NCBI GenBank assembly: GCA_033032865.1
Contig: JAWHQI010000170.1
Location: forward strand, 5,407,501 to 5,471,500
From: Dactylorhiza incarnata
Lineage: Eukaryota; Streptophyta; Magnoliopsida; Asparagales; Orchidaceae
Length of the DNA: 64,000 bases
Reading direction: 5' to 3'
In this document: piece after piece, positions 1-11,200 of the stretch
Layout: each line of letters starts with the position of its first letter
Position numbering within the stretch: the stretch's first letter is position 1
Made by a program: the position numbers and the translations under genes
Notes under the pieces: model-generated
Seen by the model: the letters and a program-made list of their open reading frames with translations, nothing else
Databases searched by the model: none
What the model was told of the DNA's origin: nothing

Positions 1-990
1 TCCGCTGAAGGATTCTTATCAAGGAGGTCGGGGGATCGATCCACGGCCTCAACAACCTATCGACCTTGTGGTGGGGCCGCGGACCTGATAAGGCCTATCG
101 GGTGGACTCCTGGTGGGACCCCTGGGCCGGGGTCAAAGCACATGCACTTTTATGATGCAGGACGGGCATCCCACCCGCCTGCCACCCGGCATCACACCCC
201 GGCCCAAGAGTCCCACCGGGAGTCCACCCGATAGGTCTTATCAGGTCTGCGGCCCGTACACCCCAACCCATCCCCGACTCCATCACAGGGTCGATAGGTT
301 GTTGAGGTCGGGGCTCGATCCCCCGACCTCCTTGATAAGAATCCTTCAGCGGAAGACTTATCACCAACTGAGCCTATCGGGTGGACTCAGTTGGTGATAA
401 GTCTTCCGCTGAAGGATTCTTATCAATGAGGTCAGGGGATCGATCCCCGACCTCAACAACCTATGGGCCATGTGGTGGGGCCGGGGATGGGTTGGGGTGT
501 ACGGGCCGCGGACCTGATAAGGCCTATCGGGTGGACTCCCGGTGGGACCCCTAGGCCGGGGTGTGATGCCAGGTCGCAGGCGGGTGGGACGCCCGTCCTG
601 CATCACCTTATCAGGTCCGCGGACCGTACACCCCAACCCATCCTCGGGTCCACCACAGGACCGATAGGTTGTTGAGGTCGGGGCTCGACCCCTCGACCTC
701 CTTGATAAGAGTCTTCAACGGAACTCCTATCACCAACTGAGTCGCAACAACCTATCGGCCCTGTGGTGGGGTCGGGGATGTGTTGGGGTGTACGGTCCGT
801 AGACCTGATAAGGCCTATCGGGTGGACTCCCGATGGGACCCCTGGGCTGGTGTGACGCCAAGCGCCAGGGTGGCAGGCAGGTGGGACGCCTGCCCTGCAT
901 CATAAAAGTACAGAACATGCGTCTCACCTGCCTGCCACCTTGGCGCCTGGCGTCACACCAGCCCAGGGGTCCTATCGGGAGTCCACTCAT
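1..990. repeat. Cluster of head-to-head foldback (long inverted repeat) units
   Basis: Two near-palindromic units of about 350 bp stand head to head, with a third partial one. Unit A runs from before position 1 to 372, unit B from 386 to about 738, and the partial unit from about 741 to 989. The junction is a perfect inverted repeat: 332-372 pairs with 386-426 around a 13-bp spacer. The symmetry continues with mismatches for about 200 bp each way. Inside each unit there is further inverted symmetry, for example 91-132 against 196-237, 490-522 against 608-638, and 811-902 against 921-989. No transposase is visible. The layout fits a non-autonomous foldback or long-TIR Mutator-like element in tandem copies. 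The open reading frames across it simply reflect the symmetry and are not genes. Confidence 0.7.
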
Positions 991-2130
991 ACGGAATAAG
1001 ACCAAGAGCATGCTTACCTCAGATTGGCATCAGACATGCTGGCACATGGCACATTCTAAGAAACTTGCCAATAAGTGACAGTCGAAAGGGTACAACTCTG
1101 GGGACAAGAAAAGGTTTCATCAATGTAAAGCAAAGGCTATAGCACCAGGTTTCGCTAGTTGAGGGGCTTCTAATAACTCCCTTGGCAATAATAAATAGGA
1201 TCTATCTGTATGTTAATACTAAAATAGTTTCCAGATGATGTAAGAGCTAATCAGGCCTTTTTTTCTCCTTACTCCATTGCCATTCTCTTACACTACCTCT
1301 TTAATTTAGTGCTTTGGGTTCTAGTTAACCCACTTAAACTACCTCCCAAACTTAGTGTGTTAGGGTTTTCGTTCCTTAGTGATGCTTGGTCCTAAGGCCC
1401 CTTACGGAAATATCTCCCAATCTTCAAGCTAATAGGTCTTTGCACCTCATATTTTTGGCTTGATGGGTCTGGTTCTACGCCTTAATCAAGGTTGATTCAT
1501 CAATCTTAACAATTATCTTGTTAACGGGATATAGTGCAACACCATGGAGGACGTTCAGTAAATCCCTTTTAAAGAAAGGAAAATATAAGTGGGGGAGTTC
1601 CTAAGGTCAACAAAGGGAAAGTGTCCTCAACAAGATATGCACTAAGGAATAAAGATTCAAATGACACTTAAAAAGGAAATAAACTGTATCCTGGGAATTT
1701 ATAAGCTTGTAACTCATGTATGCCAGTTAAGGAAATTAGAAAATACCTTTGTAAATGAAGTCCATCTCTCAGCATATAAGCCCCGTTCATATCCACCCAA
1801 TGCTGCAAGATTGACATTAAATGAAGACAAGGGCTAATGTGAGTGTGTAATCATTATGGTTGAAACAATAAAAATAATAATATCAAGTTCTATACCCAAT
1901 TAAAACCCATATCAAACATGCTTATGGCTCATTTAGTTGCTTGTAGATAGAAATCACATTTTGAAAAATAATAACCTGGTGTTCACTCATTTTATGTGTG
2001 AAATTAAAATGGTTACTTTAGGAAGAGTTTTAAAAAGGTTTGTTGAGATTGAATGCAATGCTAATTTCAAATTACATTCAATAAAATAACGGATTTAAAT
2101 CATTCCACCGGTTTATAAAACATGTGATGG
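991..2130. other. AT-rich non-coding stretch, no feature recognised
   Basis: I see no coding potential, terminal repeat or tandem array here. If the AIR carboxylase gene continues to the left of the window, this is part of its fifth intron. A minus-strand stretch near 1015-1060 ends in a donor-like GTAAGC, but its translation does not resemble the expected next exon. Confidence 0.4.
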
Positions 2131-2135
2131 GATCA

Positions 2136-4157
2136 TGTCACACAACCCGTGAGGGTCTACTTGCGCCGACAACGGAATCAGTGAAGATCGGGACCGCTCA
2201 TGACAAGCGGATCGCCGATCGTAGTATTTTATGTTTTTATATTTTATTTATATTCATTTTTTTGTGTATTTTGGGGGTTACAAAGTACGGAGAATCATAA
2301 TCGTTCGTTGTCCACCCCTAGTCTAAATAAGAGTAGAAGGCATCATGTAAGAGGTATTGAAATTTGAGCCAAAGCCTCATTTAGATCTCCCGGTGCTCAA
2401 GCCGGATCCCAAGCTCGAAGCTTGGAATCATCCCCCATACCTCCTCTCCCCACAACCATTTAGATGGCCACCCCTCATCCCCCCCCCCCCCCCCCTTCCC
2501 AACATTCCTCCATTCGTACTCCCACCCCGCCCCATCCCTTCCTCTCCATAAACTCCAAGCCGACCATCCCCCTTCTTCATTTTTCCTCCAGTCGATCACC
2601 ACCCTAACTCCCTCCACATCTCACAGCCGACCTTCTCCCCTCCCAGATTCCACCAACCGGAGTCCTCTCCTTCCCTCCATACCTCCCCACCGGCCAACTA
2701 CCTCAAGCCACTACTTCCTCAAAATTCTTCCTCCACCACCCCCACCTCAATTCCCCTCCGTTTTCGATTTTCGGCGATCGCCGGCACCCGACTATCCTTG
2801 GTCGTCCACCACCATCCCAACTCCCTAGCCATCTTCCCACTACCCCGTTACAACCACATCCTAAAATTTAGGCCCACTCCTAAAATTTCTCCCCCCCCCC
2901 ACACACACATCCCCCACTTCTCCTCAATTTTCTCTCCCTCCACTCACGCCAACACCCTCTCCACACTCAAACTGAGACCCCCCCCCCCCCCCAACTCATT
3001 CCCTTAACCGGCCACCTCCTCAAAATTCCTCCTCCACGACCACCATCACCACCACCTCAATTTCCCTCCGTTCAGGCCCCAGCCCTGCAAAACTCCCCAC
3101 TAGTGACTGCAAAAACCCTTCCCAGCAGCCTGTTACCCCTTCCCCAGCCCCCAACCTCCCAAACTGCAGCTCCCACTCTCAAAAGCCTTCCAGCAAACTC
3201 CTAAAATTTAGTCACACTCCTCCTAAAATTTCTCGCTACCCCCCCCCCCCCCCCCCCCCCACCCACACACACACACATCCCCCACTTCTCCTCAATTTTC
3301 TCTCCTTCCACTCACGCCAACATCCTCTCCACATTCAAACTGAGACCCCCCCCCCCCCCCCCCCAACTCATTCCCTTAACCGGCCACCTCCTCTCAACTC
3401 CCACACTCCCCTCACCACCACTCAAGTCCTCTCCAGGAAGGTGCAAAGCTGCTGACAGTCACCAAAACCCTCCCAGCAACCCGTTATTTCACCTTCACCA
3501 CCCCCTCAACCCTCCAGAACATCTCTCCAGTCTCTGGAAGTCCCCCCCCCCCAGCAGCTCGTCCCTTTCCCTCAGGCCCCAGCCCTGCAGAACTCCCCAC
3601 TAGTGACTGCAAAAACCCTTCCCAGCAGCCTATTACCCCTTCCCCAGCCCCCAACCTCCCAAACTGCAGCTCCCACTCTCAAAAGCCTTCCAGCAAACTC
3701 CCTGCTGCTCAAAACAGCCCCTCCAACCCTTCCCGCAGCTGTTCCCACTCATCCAGACTGGTGACAGCCCAGTCCAGCTTCCTGAAATTCTCACCAGAGG
3801 CCTAGATCGTGTCTATTGCCTCATCCCCGGCCACTGGAGACTCCTCGGGTACCCGCTGAGCCCCTTACTCCATAGTTGTGTAAGTTCCTAGTTTATGGTC
3901 ATTTTATTTTGTGTTGAGTTTGTTGACTTCGCATTGATTCCGTACTTGAGTTATATCATTTTGTAATCATTGTTGCCGAGCTTTTGTAACATTGTATGTC
4001 CCTAGTTGCTTGAGTAATTGATTGCGTGCTCTCTCGACTTTATACAACAGCTCTTGTTACCCTACTTGTTAAGCTTCATTAACCGTGCTATATCTAGTAT
4101 CATTTTTATAAATCTAATTATTGCAAGTTAGTGGTCCGATTAGTGTCTGCATATAGA
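2136..4157 (+). repeat. Possible LTR-like block with C-rich interior
   Basis: The block begins TGTCACACAACCC right after GATCA (2131-2135), and another GATCA stands at 4158-4162. This could be the target duplication of a solo LTR about 2.0 kb long. Against this, the right end does not finish in the usual CA. The interior changes from AT-rich (2220-2350) to extremely C-rich (2400-3850), then to an AT-rich tail, as some Gypsy LTRs do. No PBS or coding region adjoins it. Treat this as a tentative boundary call. Confidence 0.3.
2862..3710. repeat. C-tracts and two pairs of direct duplications
   Basis: Long runs of C occur at about 2480-2496, 2981-2992, 3240-3260, 3346-3364 and 3541-3550. A segment of about 130 bp beginning GGCCCCAGCCCTGCA occurs near 3074 and again near 3575. 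A second segment of about 120 bp beginning CTCCTAAAATTT occurs near 2877 and near 3198. The two pairs interleave, so a larger block was probably duplicated and then rearranged. Short proline-rich reading frames here come from the C content. Confidence 0.7.
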
Positions 4158-4346
4158 GATCATCCATTAGCCCCGGTAGCACCTAACCTGCGTCAACATG
4201 TCCCAAATTTCAAGAAATCACATGAACTCTTATATCAATAAAAACTTTATAAGTACAATAAACAAAGTTTTTCCTGATGTTATCATAAAATTCACTTCTA
4301 TTATCAGTTTTGAATAAAGCAGAGTCAAGTACCTACTTGTGATGAA

Positions 4347-4566
4347 GGCTCCGTTTGCTTGAGCGTTCTTTCTCCATAGTATTTTTCAGAAAACACACAA
4401 TTTTTGACCATTTGAATAGCCTCCCATTTGGAACCACCAATACCCCTAAAAATGTTGTTTTATGTCTGATTCCAACCGCGGGGAGAGAGCTCCATTCAAG
4501 AACACTAGTTTATTTTCATCTCCAACCGCGCCATATCCAACCGCCACCACCCACCCAAACAAGCCC
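4347..4566. mobile_element. Small MITE-like element
   Basis: The left end GGCTCCGTTTGCTTG is matched in inverse at the right end by CAAACAAGCCC. A possible short duplication, GAAG/GAA, flanks it. At 220 bp without coding capacity it fits a MITE. The family is uncertain because the TSD is short and not the Harbinger TWA. Confidence 0.45.
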
Positions 4567-5083
4567 GAAGTTGGGCCTTGACTTGAAAAGATATGATGCA
4601 AAAAGACTAAAAAAGCTTCTAGTGCAGTAAAGTGGGTTCTAGTGAAATGTGCTAATAAAGTGATGAAATATAATCTTAGATGATAAATTGAATTAATTTA
4701 AATAGCCTGCAACTAGAAAATAAAAAACAAAAAATTGCGAGTCTTATATAATAAAATGAAACATTTAAAGGTATAATATACATTGTTTTTCTCACGAAAT
4801 GATATTCCATGTAATGCTTTTCATATGCTGCCAAGAGTTCTTTATAAAATTAAACTGACGTGAGTTGTCATTGATATGATAAAATTAACAATAGTCAATG
4901 ATGTTGTTTGAGTAAAATTATGGTTCGATCAGTAGGTATCAATAGGAAAAGTTCAATAAAGCAAACAAATTTAAAAAAAATGAACCAGAAAAGATTAGCA
5001 ATATTACATTTTACTAAGTTAAAGATGAAAATGATAAACACTACATTACTATAGAGTCAAGAAGTAATAAAAAATTAAGTTAC

Positions 5084-5222
5084 CTGCAACAGCAGAAGAA
5101 ATTTCATCTTTATGGTATGCTACAGCATTTCCGCGCCCATCATAGGCCTGCCTTCTACTTTTTAGCATCATAGGGAAACCAAATAAATTAGATGCATCTT
5201 CAACACTTTCCAGATCATCTAT
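5084..5222 (-). CDS. AIR carboxylase exon 5
   Basis: The exon is 139 nt, entered in phase 0 after GCAG and left in phase 1 at a GTAACT donor. It encodes [17 protein letters not shown] and then [19 protein letters not shown]. This is the start of the ATP-grasp domain, with the conserved K-S-R-x-x-Y-D-G-R-G-N glycine-rich signature of PurK. No following exon is found between here and position 1. Confidence 0.88.
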
Positions 5223-8200
5223 CTGCTAGGATTCATATATTTACAAAATCAAAACATGTTAAGTACATGCTTTATTTGATGTCAAAGAAGAACAGAGAGC
5301 TAACCTTTATAAAATCAGGAAGTGGAATTTCATGTTGAGAAAAGTGAACCTTCTGGTTATATTTGTCCTGGAATAGAGCATAGTGGCTAAGGGAATTAGA
5401 CTACACATTTTCAAAAATTGTATTACAGGACTATTTCAAAATAAGAGTTCAGATATCTTCATTAACAAGCAAGTGTAAGTTCCGATTTGACTGACACGTA
5501 ATTGATACGGTATCCAGATACATGTGTATGAAGATCTTGGCCCACTTCCGTGCCAGATTGTGGAAGACTTACAGATCAGGCAAGAAAAAGGATCCGACTT
5601 ATGGGATAGTTGAGATCTGGAGGTTGGAGCAAAATGCTTTTCATGTGGAAGAATTCTTCGCGTGATGTGGAGTGAAATAATGCCTAGTGAAACAATGCCG
5701 AGTGGATTAATGATTTTAGGAAATGCTTGAGGTTTAATTTCTAGGCAGGTAAACTTTGTAGTTCTTTTGAATCAGCTTGGGGGCTGAACATGGAAGTTAT
5801 GAGAAATATTGATTCCGAAATCCTTAATTCCCATAAGAATCATGAGATTTATGGTTGAAGAACTAAGAAGAAGTCAAAGTAATACAAGATTTTTATGGGT
5901 AATGGAATCATACTTTCCCTTCGTTGGGATGCATGCAGGATGTGAGTGGGAAATGGGAATAGAATATCAGTAAATATATGAGAAGAGAGATAACATATGA
6001 TCAAGAGTTTATTTATTCATGCTTGATTTTAAAAAAGCATGTGTCTCATATTCATAGATTATAGGAGCCTAAACAAAATAAAACCCTGGATATAAGAAAC
6101 TAAATCTAAATTGTCCTAAATTTAGGATTTAGATTGCCAACCGTTATATTTATTTAGAGAATCTTAGTATTCTAATAAATTCAAGATTTGAATTAAGCCA
6201 ACTCCTTAAATTTACATCAATATTTAATCGATTTGTATTATTAATAATTATTTGAAGACAATTAAGACTTGGTTTGAATTTTATTCAGTTAACCATTCAA
6301 ATAATAATAATCGATTAAATATAATTAAATAATCCTCTTAGCCCAACATATTCCATAAAAACAATCAAACAAACACAATTTGGGGAAGACTCCGTCACAA
6401 ATGCTTTCATGCACAAAAGAACAAGATAAACAAAGGCATCCTCAAACGAATGCTTCATCTCAATTGACAACCTAAAACAAGGATCAAATATGCTATAGTG
6501 TTGAAGACTCAATAGTCCTAACTAACGAAGAAAAATAATGTAAACCTACGCATTTATTGAATGGGATAATAGCATTAAGAATCAAAGACTTATTGACTTC
6601 TCGATTTCATTCTTTTCACTATATATCTAGCAAAAAGAATGTTGAAATGATCAGATGTTTTAGGATTAGGATTTCTGATACAAAATAGGTGTTATGAACC
6701 CAAAATGTTATTTTCAATTAAGATATCATCAGTCTCAATAATCTGTCTTCCAATTTCATTGATGTCATCTGCCTCAATAACTTCAGCTTCGTCTTCTTGG
6801 ACATTATGTAAACTTTCATGGAAGCCTTTGAACAACATGACCTATTCGATGACATCTAAAACAATTTGCATAAGATTTTGAACCCAAAGTAGTGGCCGAT
6901 TGTACAACCCTCATTCTCCGAGGGTAGGCCCATTCAAAGCCACGTAGGCTGAAGTCAAGGTCAAAAGGTCAGCACAGAAGCCGGCAGTCCAAGACACAAG
7001 GCAACTCAGCCAGCAGGAGCAAGGGGCGAGTATGGAGAGCAAGAGGCGAGTATGGCGAGCAAGGGGCGAGCAGAGGCGAGCTTGGGCGAGTATCTCGCAA
7101 GTATGGGCGAGTATCTCGCGAGTTTGGGCGAGTAGCCCTTGTAACTCGCGAGCAGAGGCAGTATACTCGCCTGTACCCCCCCCCCCCCTAGGATTTCTCT
7201 ATAAATAGACCCCCAGGGGTACTAGAAATGACACTTTTGGAAGTGGTCGAGGTCCCCCCAAGCTGGATACTCGCCAAGTCCATGCCCGTCTAGTACCTCG
7301 CCCAGCTTTTGGTTGCAGAGGGGAAGTTTCTCCCAAACTTCCGGGTATGTGGTGGGACCTTCCTGCTGGAGCACCTGGTGTGTGCTTATAGTCATTTTCT
7401 CTCTCCTATTTTAGCCATCCGAGCCGTGGAGTTGGACCGCAGGATCAGTAACCTCGGGCTGCATTGATCCGAATTTTGAAGCCGGGATTTTCCTGGTTTC
7501 AACACCGATGATTTTCCTTCAATTATTTTCATTACCAGCAATATTACTAATTTGGATGGAATATAGGTAGTATGTTGTGATCTATGAAGCAACGATAAGT
7601 CGATACTTTAAAATGGTTGGTGTCTCTTGAATATTGGCATGCGCTTTGTTAAAGTTGTATAATGGGCCCATTGAAGGGCCCATTTTTTATGTTTAGTGTT
7701 TAGTCCCACATCATAGGATGGAGTTGGGTCTCCACTCTTCCTCTCTATAAATATTAGTGTATACTCTTGTTGTATGAGGATTCTAGAGAAGGAATAATAA
7801 AGTATTTCTATTGCTCCTTTTTCATTTATTGTGTTCTTCTACATGTTATCAGAGCCAAGCGTTCCTACGGACCGTCTTTAGCGATTGAGCCCTGCTCTCG
7901 CATCTGCTTGTGCGGAAGTGCTCTCGTTCCCACGTACGACCGATTGCTTGTGGCCTCGTTTTCGCACACGCGCAAGTCTTTGCTTTCAAGACCGCACCTT
8001 CCCGCCTGTTGCAACATCCTGCGACATCTCTTCCTGCGTCCTCTCGCGCGTTATGTTCGCGTGCTGCGCTGAGCCCCTCCCTTGTATGCCGAGCTCCCTC
8101 TGTCGAATTCCTCCCTTGTCTGGCACGCTTGGTGGGACAGAACCCAGAATTGCCTGATCATAACTCAAACGCGGACAAGCGAGCTCCTCCTACGTATGTC

Positions 8201-11200
8201 GAGCTCCTTGTGCTGAGCTCCTCCCTGTGTCGGGCTCCTTCCTGGGTCGAGCTCCCCCTGGGTCGAGCTCCCCCTGGGTCGAGCACCTCCTGTGCCGAGC
8301 TCCTTCTGTGCCGAGCCACTCCCTTGTGCCGAGCTCCTCCCTTGTGCTCCTCCTTGTGCCGAGCTCCCTCTGTCCGTCATTCTCCTTTGTCTGATGTGAT
8401 TTGCCGTGTTTGTAGGGCTCGTTTGATCGATGCGACCCCCGTTGTCATTTACTCCCCTTGCAGTGGTCATGAGCACGCCTGCCGGTTCTTCTTCGTCTCT
8501 TCCGACTCTTGCTTCGGCTCCTCCTCCTGATGTGCGGGATGAATTGAGGATTACCATTATTTCCCTTAATGGGAAGAGAAATTCATGGAATGGGTGCACT
8601 CCGTGCAACGCGTTCTTCAAACCAAGGGGTTGCTTCATCATCTTACTCGCATTCCACCAGCTGAACCTACGAACCAGTGACTCTGTGATGATGGTCGAGT
8701 TCAGTCTTGACTTCTCAACTCTATGGAGTCTGAGCCCTGCCGAATGGACATGTACCACGAGACTGCCAAAGCTATGTTGGACGAGCTTCAGTCTCTTTAC
8801 TCTGGGCAGGACAGTCTCCAACATCTCTTCGAAATCTTTACTGGCCAGTCTGGCCTCCAAGCGGTTGACCCTGGCGTTACTGGTGACCTAACCTCCTTTG
8901 TGGCCACGTTCAAGACCCTCATTGAGGCTTGGCTTCAGCACGAATTTTGTCGTCCAGTGAGCGCAGAAGGAGGCGGTTGGCATAGCTCTCATCCTACCTC
9001 CACATCTTGATAGCATCCGTGCGATCATTCTCTCTTCTCCCACTGTTTGTCTCTCTCTGATGTGTGATCTATGATTCATAAAGTTACTTCGCCCCCTGAT
9101 GTTGTGTTACCTCCTTCACCTGCCCTTTTGGGTAACTCCCCAGCCATGCGCCCTCCTCTTGGGCTCGGGGTGGTCGTCATGGCTCTCGCTGCGGCGGACG
9201 TGATGGTCGTCCTCGCTCGTCCTGACCCACTACTTGAATTTGTACTTATTGTTGCCGCCCGAATCATACTTGTTGCGGGTCGTCCAACGCTCTCCTAGAC
9301 AGGTCGAGCTGAACCGTTTTAGCTCGAGAGTGAGCCGAACGCGCAAACAGTCAAAAGTGAGAATCAACAGTAGACAGCAGGACTTTTACGTGGAAAACCC
9401 AAAAAGGGAAAAAACCACGGGGCCTAACCCAGTTCTGAACGATCCACTAGTTTTGTGAGTTACAGTGAAGATTGTTTTTCGAGGGTGACAGACCACCGCT
9501 CGTTACAAAGATTCTGTTAAGTCCTTTCCGCACTTCGGAGTCGTTTTCGATGAAGTGTCCTCGTGGATCCCCTTCAGCGCGGAACTCGGTAATGCTTCCT
9601 CAAACAGAGCGTTGCGGAGCTGCTTTGGAGAAGAACGTTAGGAAGTGTCCTGGAGCTGAACGTTCTGGAGCAGTCTCGTTCCACCCCACCGAGGTCCTCC
9701 CAAAGTACTTGGAGCAAAGCTGGGAACTGAGGTCCTCCCAAAGTACTTGGAGCAAAGCTGGGAACTGAGGTCCTCCCAAAGTACTTGGAGCAAAGCTGGG
9801 AACTGAGGTCCTCCCAAAGTACTTGGAGCAAAGCTGGGAACTGAGGTCCTCCCAAAGTACTTGGAGCAAAGTTGGGAACTGAGGTCCTCCCAAAGTACTT
9901 GGAGCAAAGCTGGGAACTGAGGTCCTCCCAAAGTACTTGGAGCAAAGCTGAGAAGCTGAGGGAGATCTCTAGGAGGGGCTCGAATGCCGATGAAGATCTT
10001 CCAAAAATCCTCGCCGAAAAACACAAGAGCTCCTTCTCCCAATGCCCAAAAGTGTCTTCAAATGGAGGCCTGGCCCTCCTTTTATAGTTTTTGAGGAGGG
10101 CGTTCTGGTAACTGCGTCATGCTGATTCTTGGACAAGCGAATGAGGATGCTTGATTCGGGGCACGCGGATTGTCAACTTTGTGATTATGACGAGTTTGCC
10201 CTTCGATCACGCTAGGCAGTTTAGGCAGCCCGGGCAACCTCTCTGGTGGTGGTGGTGGCCGGCGATCGCCGCCAGCGATGGACGATAGCGGCGCGCTCCG
10301 TGGAACAAGCATAAGCGAGAGCGCTTCTTGCGGACCACAAGAGAGCGGGAGAGCTCTCCGCGGAGCAGGAGCGAGCGGGAGCGTAGGAGCGCCTCCCGCG
10401 GAGCAGGCGCGAGCAGAGACACTCTTGCAGAGTAGGCGAGGACGGAAGCGCTCTCTGCGGAGCGGGAGCGCTTTCTGTGGAGCAGGAGCGAGTGGGAGCA
10501 CAGGAGCACCTCCCGCGGAGCAGGCGTGAACAGAAGCACTCTTACGGAGTAGGCGGGAGCGGAAGCGCTCTCTGCGGAGCGAGAGCGCTTTTGGCGGAGC
10601 AGGAGCGAGCGGGAGCACAGGAGCACCTCCCGCGGAGCAGGCGCGAGCGGGAGCACTCTTATGAAGCAGGTGGGAGCGGAAGCGCTCTCTGCGGAGCATG
10701 AGCGTGCGGGAGCGCGTTGATGAGTCCCAATTATATACACATTTTCGGACTCATCTGGGCTACTTTTCCTGCATTTGTACTTCAGTTTTTGTCCATATTC
10801 GCCTTGTTCATGCTTTTATTTGAAGTACATGTTTAGGCCCGTTGTTGTGTGCAAATGCGCATTTTATTGTTGGGGGTAAGCACATTGTGCTCCCCATTGT
10901 ATTTTTCTCATTTTGTTGGAGCTGGAACGGTATTCCCAGCTGTGTTGTGGCTGATGCAGGTGGACGGTTCATCCAATTCTATCCAGAATTCATGACTGCG
11001 CATATCGCACGGTCGTGCGTTTTCCTTGACGCACGGTCACAGGTGATCGTGCGTTCTCTTCTGGGGTGGAATACAATGTTCTGTTGTTGATCGTGCGTCT
11101 CTACGCACGGGCAGTGCCCGTGCGTGAAGGAATCGCACGATCGACCTGTTTAGTCTTACTTTTTGGCTTTTCTGAATTTACCCGTGCGTTTTTGCGCACG

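Noticed and set aside
1015..1060. Missing exon 6 of AIR carboxylase
   Set aside because: A donor-like site is present, but the translation does not fit the ATP-grasp domain.
7910..8860. Reading frames of 206 and 231 codons on opposite strands
   Set aside because: They run through short GAGCTCC repeats in the Copia copy 1 leader and only overlap the start of gag.
9574..10042. Minus-strand repetitive protein with [17 protein letters not shown] units
   Set aside because: It is the 38-bp tandem repeat read as codons; three frames are open.
10082..10740. Long Arg/Ala/Ser-rich reading frames on the minus strand
   Set aside because: They are translations of the GC-rich tandem array and stay open in several frames and both strands.
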